Source: Umezawaea tangerina
GTDB lineage: Bacteria > Actinomycetota > Actinomycetes > Mycobacteriales > Pseudonocardiaceae
Direction: 5' to 3'
Length of the DNA: 64,000 nt
Assembly (NCBI RefSeq): GCF_003002815.1
Contig: NZ_PVTF01000002.1
Coordinates: 248,001-312,000 of the forward strand
The position numbers and the translations under genes were made by a program. The notes below the pieces were generated by a model that saw only the letters and a program-made list of their open reading frames with translations, was not told the DNA's origin and did not search any database. Below are positions 51,232-60,322 of this stretch, piece by piece. How positions within the stretch are numbered: the first letter of the stretch is position 1; each line of letters opens with the position of its first letter.

Positions 51232-51831
51232 TCAGTCGGCGAGGGATCTGATGACCGCCGGGTCGGCGGTGCTGAAAGCGCTGCCCAGCGCGACGGCACT
51301 GGCACCCGCGCGCAGGAAGTCGGCGGCGTTGCCGGCGTCCACGCCGCCGGTCGCGACGAAGCGCACCCCGGGGAACGGGCCGCGCAGCGCGGTGAACCAC
51401 GCGGGCGTGAGCACCGAGGCCGGGAACGCCTTCTGCCACACGCACCCGGCGGCCAGTGCGGCGGACACCTCGGTGCCGGTGGCGACACCGGGCAGGTGCG
51501 CGACGCCCAGCACGGCGGCGGCCTCGACCACGCCCGCGTCGAAGCCGGGGGCGACGGTGAACGCGACGCCGAGCGCGTGCACCGCGCGCAGCACGTCCAC
51601 ACCCGTCACGGTGCCCGCGCCCACCAGCACCCCCGGCCGGTCGCGCGCCCAGTCCAGCGCGGCGGTCAGGGACGCCCGGGACTCCTCGCCGTGCCACGGG
51701 ACCTCGACCAGCCCGACGCCGAGCGACGCCGCGTGCTCGCACAGCCGCACGGTCGTCGTGGGGTCGTGGCCGCGCAGGATCACCAGCACGGGCAGGCGGT
51801 CCAGGTGGGTGGTGAACGGGTCAGCCCGCAC
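51232..51831 (-). CDS. KDPG/KDPGal-type aldolase
   Basis: A 199-residue class I aldolase that cleaves 2-keto-3-deoxy-6-phospho-galactonate or -gluconate to pyruvate and glyceraldehyde-3-phosphate. The Schiff-base K134 lies in WQKAFPAS; VGLVEVPWHGEE supplies the general-base Glu, and GAGTVTG and ATGGVDAGN are family motifs. The GTG start at 51831 lies inside the IclR 3' end (11-nt overlap). With galactonate dehydratase and a KDG-type kinase in the same operon, the galacto form (DgoA-like) is more likely. Confidence 0.85.
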   Translation of the reverse strand: MRADPFTTHLDRLPVLVILRGHDPTTTVRLCEHAASLGVGLVEVPWHGEESRASLTAALDWARDRPGVLVGAGTVTGVDVLRAVHALGVAFTVAPGFDAGVVEAAAVLGVAHLPGVATGTEVSAALAAGCVWQKAFPASVLTPAWFTALRGPFPGVRFVATGGVDAGNAADFLRAGASAVALGSAFSTADPAVIRSLAD

Positions 51832-52591
51832 TGCGCCCCACCCCCGCGGGCCCGGTCCAGCCCAACTCCTGGGAGATCTCCGACGCCACCGTCCACAGCC
51901 GCGGCAGGTGGCGGCGCAGCTTCTCCAGCCGTTCGATCGCGCACAGCGCCGTGATCGACACGCCCGCGCGGATGGCACCGCCGCCGTCGCGCACCGGGAC
52001 CGCCACGCACGCGAGGTAGCTCTCGTACTCGCCGTCGTCGACGGCGTACCCCTGCTTGCGGACCTTGGCCAGCTCGGCGGCGAACTCGGCGCGGCCGGTG
52101 ATGGTCGAGTCGGTGAACCGCTCGAACGTCGCCGAGGCCAGCACCGCCTCGCACCGGTCGGGCGGCAGTCCGGCGAGGATCGCCTTGGCCACGCCCGCGG
52201 TGTGCACCTGGACGGGGGCGCCGATGCGGGACGCCATCCGCACGGCACCGCGCCCCTCCACCTTGTCGACGTAGACGATGTCGTGCCCGTCGAGCTGGGC
52301 GAGGTGGATGGTGTGCCCGATCTCCTGCCCCAGCCGCTCCAGCCGGGGCCGCGCGGCGGTGCGCAGGTCCATCCGGTCGAGGGTCTCCACGGCCAGGCCG
52401 ATCAGCCCGTAGCCGATGGTCCAGGTGAGGTCGTCGAGCCTGCGGACGAGCCGGTGCCGTTCGAGGGTCTGGAGCAGCCGCAGCACCGTGGAGCGGTGCA
52501 CGCCGAGCAGCTCGGCGAGGTGGGTGAGGCGCTGCGGGCCGGGCGCGCAGGCGTCGAGGATCGCGGCGGCCCGGTCGACGGACTGGGACAT
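51821..52591 (-). CDS. IclR-family regulator inside the galactonate operon
   Basis: A 256-residue IclR protein. The winged helix contains LAELLGVHRSTVLRLLQTLERHRLV. The effector domain has HLAQLDGHDIVYVDKVEG and VAVPVRDGGGAIRAGVSI. ATG 52591 is 1 bp after the kinase stop and its 3' end overlaps the aldolase start, so it is embedded between two pathway enzymes. IclR members such as KdgR often sense 2-keto-3-deoxy-sugar acids, so KDGal or its phosphate is a plausible ligand. Confidence 0.87.
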   Translation of the reverse strand: MSQSVDRAAAILDACAPGPQRLTHLAELLGVHRSTVLRLLQTLERHRLVRRLDDLTWTIGYGLIGLAVETLDRMDLRTAARPRLERLGQEIGHTIHLAQLDGHDIVYVDKVEGRGAVRMASRIGAPVQVHTAGVAKAILAGLPPDRCEAVLASATFERFTDSTITGRAEFAAELAKVRKQGYAVDDGEYESYLACVAVPVRDGGGAIRAGVSITALCAIERLEKLRRHLPRLWTVASEISQELGWTGPAGVGRSAG

Positions 52592-52592
52592 G

Positions 52593-53537
52593 TCAGCTCC
52601 CTGCTGCCGTGGCCCGGTCCGCCTCGCGGACCAGGTCGGCTGGCGGTCGGGTGGTCGTGACGTGGTCGGACAACGACGTGAGGGCGCTCTGGGCCATCAG
52701 GTGCCCGAGGCGCAGCCGGGCCGGGTGCGGCAGGCCGACCAGCATCCCGTGCAGCCAGCCCGCGGCGAACGCGTCGCCCGCGCCGACCGGTTCCACGACG
52801 TCGACCGGCAGCGCGGGCTCGGTGAACCGGCCGTCCGCGGTGAACGCGGTCGCGTCGACCGCGCCGTCCTTGACGACCACGGCCGCCGGGTCGGCCAGCA
52901 GGTCGCGCACCTGCTCCGGGGTCGTGGTGCCCCACAGCGCGGCGGCCTCGTCGAGCCCGACGAACACCACGTCGGCCCGCCGTGCCAGGTCGCGCAGGGT
53001 CCGGGCGGCCTCGGCGCGGTCCGCCCAGAGCACCGGGCGGTGGTTGACGTCGAAGCTGGTCGACACCCTGTGGTCTCCGGCGAGCGCGTACCCGACGGCG
53101 TCCCGGCACGACGCCGACAGCGCGGGCGTGACACCCGACAGGTGCAGGTGCCGCGGGCGGGCGGCGAGCGCGCGGTCCACGTCGGCGCGGGACAGCTGCG
53201 ACGCGGCCGAGCCGTCGCGGTAGTAGGTGACCCGCGAGCCGTCCGCGGCCGGGTCCTTGAGGAAGAACCCGGTGCGCCCCCGGTCGAGGCGGTGGGTCAG
53301 CGACACGTCGACCCCGGCGGCTGAGACGTCGTCGAGCACCCGCGAGCCCAGCGCGTCGTCGCCGACCAGGCTGACCCACGCGACCGTGCTGCCCAGCAGC
53401 GCGAGCCCCTGCGCCACGTTCGACTCCGCGCCCGCCGTGGTGAGCACGAAGCTCCCCGCGGCCCGCAGCGACCGGCCGTCGGCGGGCAAGAGCTGCGCCA
53501 TGCTCTCGCCGAGGCACACGGCGTCCGGCCCGCTCAT
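52593..53537 (-). CDS. PfkB-family sugar kinase (2-keto-3-deoxy-galactonate/gluconate kinase)
   Basis: A 314-residue ribokinase-fold kinase. CLGESMAQLLPADG starts the domain, GAESNVAQGLALLG is PfkB signature 1, and VGAGDAFAAGW is signature 2 with catalytic D255. KDG kinases share this architecture. ATG 53537 overlaps the dehydrogenase stop (ATGA). Between dehydratase and aldolase functions, phosphorylation of 2-keto-3-deoxy-galactonate is the natural assignment. Confidence 0.87.
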   Translation of the reverse strand: MSGPDAVCLGESMAQLLPADGRSLRAAGSFVLTTAGAESNVAQGLALLGSTVAWVSLVGDDALGSRVLDDVSAAGVDVSLTHRLDRGRTGFFLKDPAADGSRVTYYRDGSAASQLSRADVDRALAARPRHLHLSGVTPALSASCRDAVGYALAGDHRVSTSFDVNHRPVLWADRAEAARTLRDLARRADVVFVGLDEAAALWGTTTPEQVRDLLADPAAVVVKDGAVDATAFTADGRFTEPALPVDVVEPVGAGDAFAAGWLHGMLVGLPHPARLRLGHLMAQSALTSLSDHVTTTRPPADLVREADRATAAGS

Positions 53538-54526
53538 GCCCGCGCCACCGCGACGAGGACGCCGTCCCGGCGCAGCGACTCGGTCGCGGCCAGGACGACC
53601 GCGAGGTCGGCGAACCCCTCCCGACCCGGCACGACCGCCTCGCCGCCCGCGTCGATCGCGCGGAGCCAGTCGTCCACGATCAGCCGGTGGCTGTCGTAGT
53701 AGTTCTCGGCGCCCCGGCTCGCGGCGCCGTCGGGCGTCCAGAGCCCGCACCCTCCCGCGTCGCCGTCGTAGTCGACCACGACGTCGAGCCGCCCGCCGGT
53801 GCCCACCACGGTCGCCTCGACCTGCGCGGCGGGTCCGGGACTGGCCCAGGTCAGCAGCGACTGCGCGACGACACCGCTCGCCAGCCGCAGGGTCAGCGCC
53901 ACGGCGTCGGCGGCCTTCCCCCCGGCCGGGTGCGCCGACACGGCCTCCACCGGGCCGCCCAGCATGCGGACCAGGCTGGCCTGGTGCGTCCCCTGGTCGA
54001 GCAGGATGCCGCTGGACGGTCCCGTGCCCCGGCGCCAGCCGTCGCGCACCCACACGCCGTCCACGCGGTAGGCGCGGGTGGCCAGGACGGCGAGCACGTC
54101 GCCGACCTCCCCGGCGTCGAGCGCCGCCCGCGCGTCGAGCACTGCCCGCAAGTGCGGGTAGTTCTCGGCCACCGCGAGGACGAGCCCGCCCTCCGCCGCG
54201 ACCGCCACCATCCGCCGGGCGTCCGGCAGCGTGGTGGCGAGCGGCTTCTCGACCAGCACGTGGCACCCGGCCTCCAGCGCCTCCAGGACGACCTCCGCGT
54301 GCAGGTGGTGCGGCACGCGGACGTCCACGGCGGTGGCGCCCGTGGCCCGGCGGGCCTCGGCCAACGACGTGAACGCCGCCGCCCCGGTCACCTCCGCGAC
54401 CCGACCGGCCCGCGCCGGGTCGGGGTCCACGGCCGCAACGAGCCTCGGCGCGTCCGGTCCGGAGTAGACGGACCCGGCCACGATCGCGCCCATGGCCCCG
54501 CACCCCACCAGGGCGATCCGGGTCAC
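53534..54526 (-). CDS. Gfo/Idh/MocA-family sugar dehydrogenase
   Basis: A 330-residue NAD(P)-dependent oxidoreductase. The Rossmann motif is ALVGCGAMGAIV, the catalytic lysine lies in VEKPLATT and the C-terminal domain has GILLDQGTHQASLVRML. The GTG start at 54526 overlaps the SMP-30 stop. It probably oxidises an aldose (D-galactose or L-arabinose) to the lactone that the adjacent lactonase opens. Confidence 0.86.
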   Translation of the reverse strand: MTRIALVGCGAMGAIVAGSVYSGPDAPRLVAAVDPDPARAGRVAEVTGAAAFTSLAEARRATGATAVDVRVPHHLHAEVVLEALEAGCHVLVEKPLATTLPDARRMVAVAAEGGLVLAVAENYPHLRAVLDARAALDAGEVGDVLAVLATRAYRVDGVWVRDGWRRGTGPSSGILLDQGTHQASLVRMLGGPVEAVSAHPAGGKAADAVALTLRLASGVVAQSLLTWASPGPAAQVEATVVGTGGRLDVVVDYDGDAGGCGLWTPDGAASRGAENYYDSHRLIVDDWLRAIDAGGEAVVPGREGFADLAVVLAATESLRRDGVLVAVARA

Positions 54527-55422
54527 GAGCCGCTCCCTTCCGGTCGGAACCTGTCGGCGGGCAGCCCGGTGACGTCCGTGCGGACCGCGAAGACCTTGCC
54601 CGCGTGCGGTTCCGCGGCCGACCGCTCCGGTGTGAAGCCCTCCTGCGAGGTCGTGACGAACAGCACCGACAGGTCGGGGCCGCCGAAGCAGCAGCTGCTG
54701 ACCTGCGTGGCGGGCACGTCGACCCGTGCCAGCACCTCACCGGTCGGGCTGAACCGCACCACCGCCGACCCGCCCCACAGGGCCACCCACAGGCAGCCCT
54801 CGGCGTCGGCGGTCATGCCGTCGGGAGCGCCGAGCGCCGGGTCGACCCCGAACGCCGTCTCCCGGCCGGCCAGCCGCCCGTCCGGGTCGACCCGGACCAG
54901 GTCGACGCGCTGGGTGGGCGTGTCGACGTAGTGGAACGCGTCCGGGCCGCGCCAGGCGATCCCGTTGGAGATGGTCACGCCGCCGAGCACGTGGTGGGCG
55001 CGCTCGCCGTCCAGTCGGTAGAGCGACCCGGCGCCCGGTGCGCGGTCGTGGGCCATGCTGCCCGCCCACATCCGGCCGCGCGGGTCGCAGCACCCGTCGT
55101 TCATCCGGGTGCGGCCGCCGTGCACCCGCTCGGGTTCGGCCACCGTCCGCACGGAGCCGTCGACGCCGAGCCGGGCGAACCCCAGCTCGCTCGCGACGAC
55201 CCACCCGTCCTCGGGTTCGGCGCACGGCACGACCGCGCCGACCGGCTGCCCGACGGCGTGGGTGGTCACGGGGCCGAGCGCGTCGGGCAGCCACCCGGCG
55301 CGGTGCACGAGCCCCGCGTACAGGTCCACCCACAGCAGCTCCTGGCGCACGTCGTCCCACAGGGGTCCCTCGGCGTGCTCGGCGCGGGCGTCGAGGACCA
55401 CGTCGGCCTGGTGGGTCCGCAT
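54523..55422 (-). CDS. SMP-30/gluconolactonase-family lactonase
   Basis: A 299-residue six-bladed propeller lactonase. Metal-site signatures are HAEGPLWDD (Glu), RTRMNDGCCDPRGRMWAGSM (Asn), TISNGIAW (Asn) and GAPDGMTADAEGCLWVA (Asp). It opens sugar-1,4- or 1,5-lactones. It starts 21 bp after GH51 and is coupled to the dehydrogenase. It supplies galactonate or arabinonate to the dehydratase. Confidence 0.88.
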   Translation of the reverse strand: MRTHQADVVLDARAEHAEGPLWDDVRQELLWVDLYAGLVHRAGWLPDALGPVTTHAVGQPVGAVVPCAEPEDGWVVASELGFARLGVDGSVRTVAEPERVHGGRTRMNDGCCDPRGRMWAGSMAHDRAPGAGSLYRLDGERAHHVLGGVTISNGIAWRGPDAFHYVDTPTQRVDLVRVDPDGRLAGRETAFGVDPALGAPDGMTADAEGCLWVALWGGSAVVRFSPTGEVLARVDVPATQVSSCCFGGPDLSVLFVTTSQEGFTPERSAAEPHAGKVFAVRTDVTGLPADRFRPEGSGS

Positions 55423-55443
55423 CTCGTTCCTCCCCTGGGGTTC

Positions 55444-57816
55444 CTAGCCGCGCAAGCGCAGCGACGTGTACGAGTTGGCCGGGAACGTGTAGGTCAGCGC
55501 GGTCCCGCCGGTGAGCTGGGCGGTGGAGTCGTGCGGCACCACGTTCTCCGGGTTGCCCGCGGTGTTCACGGCGTTCGGCCGACCATCCAATGTGGACACC
55601 GCGGCGGTGTCGGCGCGGAACCCGTCCAGGCGCAGGGTGTAGGTCAGCGGCTCGGCCGTAGCGTTGACGACGTCGACCGACAGCCCGTTCCCGTCGGCGG
55701 AGACCAGCGCGGTCACGTTGAACAGCCCGTCGCCGCCCGTGACGTCGGTCCGCGCCACACCGGGCTGCCAGGAGGCCGCCTTCATCCGGTGCACGTAGTA
55801 GGGCGGCTGGCCCCACACCTGGTTCTGGTTCAGGAACACCAGCCCCTGGTTCCACCCGTTGTCGTTCTGCCCGTCGACCTGCAGGGCGTTGGCCGAGGAC
55901 ACCACGTCCACCTTCGGCCTGCGCTGCAACGCGTTGATGGCGTAGGCGTTGGCCAGCGCGCGGGCCAGGTCGTGCCGGTCGGCGTTCAGCTCGAACACCA
56001 CCACGTGGTAGTCCGCGCCGGGGCTGATCCGGCCGAGCTGGTCGACGTAGCTGTCCAGCGCGCGGATCTGCGACTCGACGCCGTCGGTCTGCTGCGTCCA
56101 GAGGTGGATGTCGAAGTCGACCACCGCGCCGTAGGCCTTGGACAGGTCGAGGATCTTCTGGTGCGCGGCCAGGGTGTCCACCTTGCCGCCGCCGGTGAAG
56201 TGGAACGGGTCGGTGATCACGTCGCTGTAGGAGAAGTCGCCCACGACGAGCCGGATCGTCGGGTCGTAGGACCACACCACGTCCGCGAGCGCCTTGAACT
56301 TCCGCCAGTACGCCTCGTCGACGGCATTCTCGTTGCCCAGCTGGAGCCGCCGCACCGCGTACGGCGCCGGGTGCCCGTCGGCGACGCGGCGCGCGCCCCA
56401 GATCGAGCCCGCCGGGCCGTAGAGGTACTGGAGCAGGTCGGCGACGTCCTGCGGCGTCTCGTCGATGTTCAGCGACGGCACGGCCTCGATCCCCATCGCC
56501 TCACCGAGCCGGAGGAACTCGAAGACGCCCCAGCCGTTGGACTCGTAGGGGTACCAGAAGCCCTTGGTCACCGGCCGCCGCACGGGGTCGCCGATCATCG
56601 CCTTCCAGCGGTACTCGGAGACGTCGCCGCAGCCGCTGTTGGCGCAGCCGCCGAACCGGATGGCCTTGAGGCCCTGCCGCACCATCGCGTCGGCCACGTC
56701 CTTGCGCACGTGCTGGCCCTGGAAGCGGCCCCACGCACCGGGTTCGAGGAACACGTAGCCGACGTCGGCCGTGCCGGGCCCGGCCAGCTCGACCACGAGC
56801 CGCGCGTGCGCGTCGGTCGTGGTCGGGGTCAGGGTGAACGTCGAGGTGCGCCACCCGTTGCCCGACGGGCTGATCGCGGTACGGGCGTAGGTCCGGCTGC
56901 CGTCGCCGTTCTGCAGTGCGACGCCCACCGGCCGGTCGGTGCGCAGCGCGATCGTCCCCTCGTACGGCTTCCCGGCCACCAAGCCGATCCCCTGGCGGTT
57001 GAGGCCCCGGTTCTCCACGCCGACGGTGCCGGTTCCGGTGGCGAACCGGATCCGCTGGGACTGCCCGCCCTTGAACGGGCTCGTGGTGTCCAGCGCGTAC
57101 TCGCCGCGGGCGCCGCCGGTCGAGGTCGCCCGCCACATCCCGCTCACCCCGGCGTCGTAGGCCGGTTCCGCGAACGCCTCGCCGAACACCAGCTGGCTGT
57201 AGATGCCGCCGTAGACCTCGTGGTTGACGTCCTCCAGCCCCGCGGCGACGTGGGTGCGCGGGACCTGGCCCACGACGTCGTCGGCGTGCACGACCACCTC
57301 GCGGACCAGTGCCGTGGGCACCAGCTTCCACGTCTGCCCGGCGCGTCCGGTGGTCCGGCTCCACAGCCGCGCCTCGGTCCCCGCCGCCGTACTGCCGTCC
57401 TTTGTGGACAGCAGCCGCCCACCGGTACCCCGGTTGGCGACCGTGACGGTGCCGCCGCCCGCGTCGTCGATCCGCCACTGCTGGTCCGGGTAGCTCCCGA
57501 GGTAGTCCCACAGGTGCACGACCGCGCCGTCCCCGGAGCCGCCGTCCACCGTCGACAGCGACTTCCCGTTGCCGTCGTTGACGATCCGGCGGAAGCCGTC
57601 GCCGAGGTCGACCACGCGCCACAGCTGGCGGCGGTCGCCCGTGTACGGGTCGACGGTCATCGCGGGGTCGTTCCCGGACCTGGTGGCACCCAGGACGTTC
57701 CCGCTCGTGGCCTCGACGAGGGTGTAGGTGGTCTCCGCCGCGGCGGTCGCGGTCGTGGCGGAGACCGCGGCCGCGGCCAGTGCCGCCACGAGCGCGGCGA
57801 CCAGGTATCGCTTCAC
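55444..57816 (-). CDS. Secreted GH51-type alpha-L-arabinofuranosidase with N-terminal ricin-type lectin domain
   Basis: A 790-residue exported enzyme. A signal peptide (about 1-28, ending TAAA) precedes a ricin B-type beta-trefoil (about 30-170) with the three repeat endings QLWRV, QQWRI and QTWKL. Then follow a jelly-roll insert and a TIM-barrel catalytic domain. E496 in LQLGNENAV is the probable acid/base and E609 in VVVFELNAD the nucleophile. The C-terminal beta-sandwich ends PANSYTSLRLRG, typical of GH51. GTG 57816 has GGAGGAA upstream and gives a proper signal; the longer frame does not. GH51 enzymes are often intracellular; here the lectin plus signal indicates polymer-directed action outside the cell. 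Confidence 0.85.
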   Translation of the reverse strand: MKRYLVAALVAALAAAAVSATTATAAAETTYTLVEATSGNVLGATRSGNDPAMTVDPYTGDRRQLWRVVDLGDGFRRIVNDGNGKSLSTVDGGSGDGAVVHLWDYLGSYPDQQWRIDDAGGGTVTVANRGTGGRLLSTKDGSTAAGTEARLWSRTTGRAGQTWKLVPTALVREVVVHADDVVGQVPRTHVAAGLEDVNHEVYGGIYSQLVFGEAFAEPAYDAGVSGMWRATSTGGARGEYALDTTSPFKGGQSQRIRFATGTGTVGVENRGLNRQGIGLVAGKPYEGTIALRTDRPVGVALQNGDGSRTYARTAISPSGNGWRTSTFTLTPTTTDAHARLVVELAGPGTADVGYVFLEPGAWGRFQGQHVRKDVADAMVRQGLKAIRFGGCANSGCGDVSEYRWKAMIGDPVRRPVTKGFWYPYESNGWGVFEFLRLGEAMGIEAVPSLNIDETPQDVADLLQYLYGPAGSIWGARRVADGHPAPYAVRRLQLGNENAVDEAYWRKFKALADVVWSYDPTIRLVVGDFSYSDVITDPFHFTGGGKVDTLAAHQKILDLSKAYGAVVDFDIHLWTQQTDGVESQIRALDSYVDQLGRISPGADYHVVVFELNADRHDLARALANAYAINALQRRPKVDVVSSANALQVDGQNDNGWNQGLVFLNQNQVWGQPPYYVHRMKAASWQPGVARTDVTGGDGLFNVTALVSADGNGLSVDVVNATAEPLTYTLRLDGFRADTAAVSTLDGRPNAVNTAGNPENVVPHDSTAQLTGGTALTYTFPANSYTSLRLRG

Positions 57817-57833
57817 GGGCTTCCTCCCCAGGA

Positions 57834-58829
57834 TCATCGCCGGTCCCGTTCGGACCCGCGGGAGCGCAGCCGGTCGGTCACGACGGCGACCGCGAGCACC
57901 GCGCCGAGCACGATCTGCTGGTAGTAGGGCGAGACGTGCAGGATCACCAGGCCGTTGTTGATGCAGACCAGCAGGATCGCGCCGAACGCGACCCCGAGGA
58001 CCCGGCCGACGCCACCCGCGAGGCCGACCCCGCCGATGACCGCCGCGGCGATGGCGTTGAGCTCCCACCCGGTGGCGATGCTGGGCTGCCCGACCGTCAG
58101 CCTGGCCGTCACCAGCACGCCGACGGCGGCGGCGCACGTGCTGCTCACGACGTAGGCGAGGACCACCCGGCGCCGGGTGCGGATGCCCGCGAGCCGGGCG
58201 GCCTCGGCGTTGCCGCCGACCGCGTAGAGCTGGCGGCCCTGGTAGGTGCGTTCGAGGAACAGCCACGCCACCACGCACGCGCCGACGAACAGCAGCGTGG
58301 GCACGGGGACGCCCGCGAGCCGGTACTGCGCGATGCTGGTGAAGACCGAGCCGACGCCGTCGATCGGGAAGCCCTCGGTGAGCGCGAGCGCCGCGCCGCG
58401 GGCCGCCACGAGCGTGACCAGGGTCGTCACGAACGGCGGCACGCCGAGCACCGTGACCGACAGGCCGTGCAGGACGCCGATCACCGCACCGGTGACCAGG
58501 GCCAGTGCGATGGCGAGCACGTCGGGCAGGCCCGCGTGGACGTTGAGCCAGGCCGACCACACGCCGGACAGCGCCACCACGGACCCGACGGACAGGTCGA
58601 TGCCGCCGGTGATGATGACGAAGCTGACGCCGAGCGCGAGCAGCCCGTACTGGGCCAGGTCCACGCCCATCGTCTGCAGGTTCGACACGCCGGCGAAGTT
58701 GCCGTTGGCCAGCGCGAAGACGGCGAAGACCACCACCACGGCACCGACGACGCCGATCTCCTTGCCGCGCAGGAAAGTGCCGCCGAGCGCGACCTCCACC
58801 GGCGGGACCTCGGTCCGCAGCGGGGTCAC
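57834..58829 (-). CDS. Ribose/galactose-type ABC transporter permease (RbsC-like)
   Basis: A 331-residue membrane permease with 8-10 hydrophobic segments. The BPD_transp_2 signature VIITGGIDLSVGSVVALSG is clear, and GNAEAARLAGIRTRRRVVLAYVVS is the ATPase-docking loop. The GTG start at 58829 overlaps the ATPase stop. It forms the membrane channel of the monosaccharide importer. Confidence 0.9.
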   Translation of the reverse strand: MTPLRTEVPPVEVALGGTFLRGKEIGVVGAVVVVFAVFALANGNFAGVSNLQTMGVDLAQYGLLALGVSFVIITGGIDLSVGSVVALSGVWSAWLNVHAGLPDVLAIALALVTGAVIGVLHGLSVTVLGVPPFVTTLVTLVAARGAALALTEGFPIDGVGSVFTSIAQYRLAGVPVPTLLFVGACVVAWLFLERTYQGRQLYAVGGNAEAARLAGIRTRRRVVLAYVVSSTCAAAVGVLVTARLTVGQPSIATGWELNAIAAAVIGGVGLAGGVGRVLGVAFGAILLVCINNGLVILHVSPYYQQIVLGAVLAVAVVTDRLRSRGSERDRR

Positions 58830-60322
58830 GATGCCACCCCTTCCGAGTTCGCCGCCGTCATCAGCGCGTGCTTGCTGTAGCCGGACCGCGGGATCGTGGT
58901 GACGAGCCGCCCGCCCGCGAGCACGGCGGTGCGGTGGGCCAGCCGCATCAGCTCCTCCAGCTCGGAGGAGGCGATGACGACGGCCGTGCCGCGGGCGGCG
59001 AACGACTCGACGAGGTGGTAGATCTCGGCCTTCGCGCCCACGTCCACGCCGCGGGTGGGCTCGTCGAGCAGCAGCAGCCTCGGCTCGGTCGCGAACCAGC
59101 GGCCGAACACCGCCCGCTGCTGGTTGCCGCCGGACAGCGTGCCGATGGGCTGTTCCTGCGTGGCGCAGCGGACCTTCACCGACCGGCGCACCCCGTCGGT
59201 GAACGAGCGTTCCGCGCGCGGGTCGAGCCACGAGCGGCGGGCGATGCGCGGGAGGGCGGCCAGCGAGATGTTCCAGCGGACCGGGGCGAAGGGCAGCAAC
59301 GACTGCCGCTTGCGGTCCTCGGGCACCAGGCCGACACCCGCGCGCACGGCATCGGCGGGATGTCGTGGCGCGTAGGGCTTCCCGGCCAGGGTCATCGTGC
59401 CGCCGGTGGTGCGCACCGCGCCCATCAGCGCGTGGACCAGCCTGCTGCGCCCGGACCCCATGAGCCCGGCGACACCGACGATCTCGCCGCGGCCGACGTC
59501 GAGGTCGAGCGGACCGATCCCGGCCGCCTCCAGCCCGCGCACGGTGAGCACGGGTCCGTCGCCCGGCGGTGGCGGGTCGCCCTCCACGAGGACGTCGGCC
59601 TCGTCGCCCGCCATCGCGCGGATCATCGCCTCGGTGGTGGCCCGCTCGGGCGTGAGGTCGGCGACCAGCCGCCCGTTGCGCATCACCAGCACCCGGTCGG
59701 CGATCTCGCGGACCTCGTCGAGCCGGTGCCCGATGAAGATCACCGCCCGGCCCTGAGCGGCGAGGTCCCTGGCCACCCGCAGCACCCGGCGCGACTCGAC
59801 CGGTCCGAGCGCGGACGTGGGCTCGTCCAGCACCAGCACCTTCGGGTCGCGGCCGAGCGCCTTGGCGATCTCCACGAGCTGCTGCTGCGCGACCGACAGC
59901 CGAGAGACCGGCTGGTCGAGCGGCACGTCCGCGCCGATCAGGCCCAGCACCTCGCGCGCGGCGCGTTCGGTCGCCCGGCGGTCGAAGACCACCCGCCCGG
60001 AGCCCGCCCGGCGGCCGAGCATCAGGTTCTCGGCCGCCGACATCTCACCGACCAGCGGGAACTCCTGCGACACCGTCGCGACGCCCAGCTCCTGGGCGTG
60101 CGCCGGGTCGCCGTTGCGCAGCTCCCGGCCGCCCAGCTCGACGTGCCCGGCGTCGGCCGCCGTGGCACCGGTGAGGACGCGGACCAGGGTGGACTTGCCC
60201 GCCCCGTTCTCACCGAGCAGCGCGACCACCTGCCCGGCGGCCAGGGACAGCCGGTCGACGTGCAGCACCTCGACGGTGCCGTAGGTCTTGCGCAGCCCGG
60301 TGGCCTCGACCAGCCCCCTCAC
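58826..60322 (-). CDS. Sugar ABC transporter double-ATPase (RbsA-like)
   Basis: A 498-residue fused two-domain ATPase. The first half has Walker A LLGENGAGKST, signature RLSVAQQQLVEIA and Walker B LVLDEPTSAL. The second has the degenerate Walker A GLMGSGRSRL, signature LSGGNQQRAVFGRW and LLLDEPTRGVD, the standard Rbs/Mgl/Xyl pattern. The GTG start at 60322 overlaps the binding-protein stop. Confidence 0.92.
   Translation of the reverse strand: MRGLVEATGLRKTYGTVEVLHVDRLSLAAGQVVALLGENGAGKSTLVRVLTGATAADAGHVELGGRELRNGDPAHAQELGVATVSQEFPLVGEMSAAENLMLGRRAGSGRVVFDRRATERAAREVLGLIGADVPLDQPVSRLSVAQQQLVEIAKALGRDPKVLVLDEPTSALGPVESRRVLRVARDLAAQGRAVIFIGHRLDEVREIADRVLVMRNGRLVADLTPERATTEAMIRAMAGDEADVLVEGDPPPPGDGPVLTVRGLEAAGIGPLDLDVGRGEIVGVAGLMGSGRSRLVHALMGAVRTTGGTMTLAGKPYAPRHPADAVRAGVGLVPEDRKRQSLLPFAPVRWNISLAALPRIARRSWLDPRAERSFTDGVRRSVKVRCATQEQPIGTLSGGNQQRAVFGRWFATEPRLLLLDEPTRGVDVGAKAEIYHLVESFAARGTAVVIASSELEELMRLAHRTAVLAGGRLVTTIPRSGYSKHALMTAANSEGVAS

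Noticed and set aside
51821-52591. IclR gene as a foreign insertion in the galactonate operon
   Set aside because: It overlaps the aldolase start by 11 nt and follows the kinase by 1 bp, so it is an integrated part of the operon.
55444-58560. A longer arabinofuranosidase frame
   Set aside because: The extension overlaps the permease gene and removes the signal peptide; GTG 57816 with GGAGGAA gives a proper export signal.
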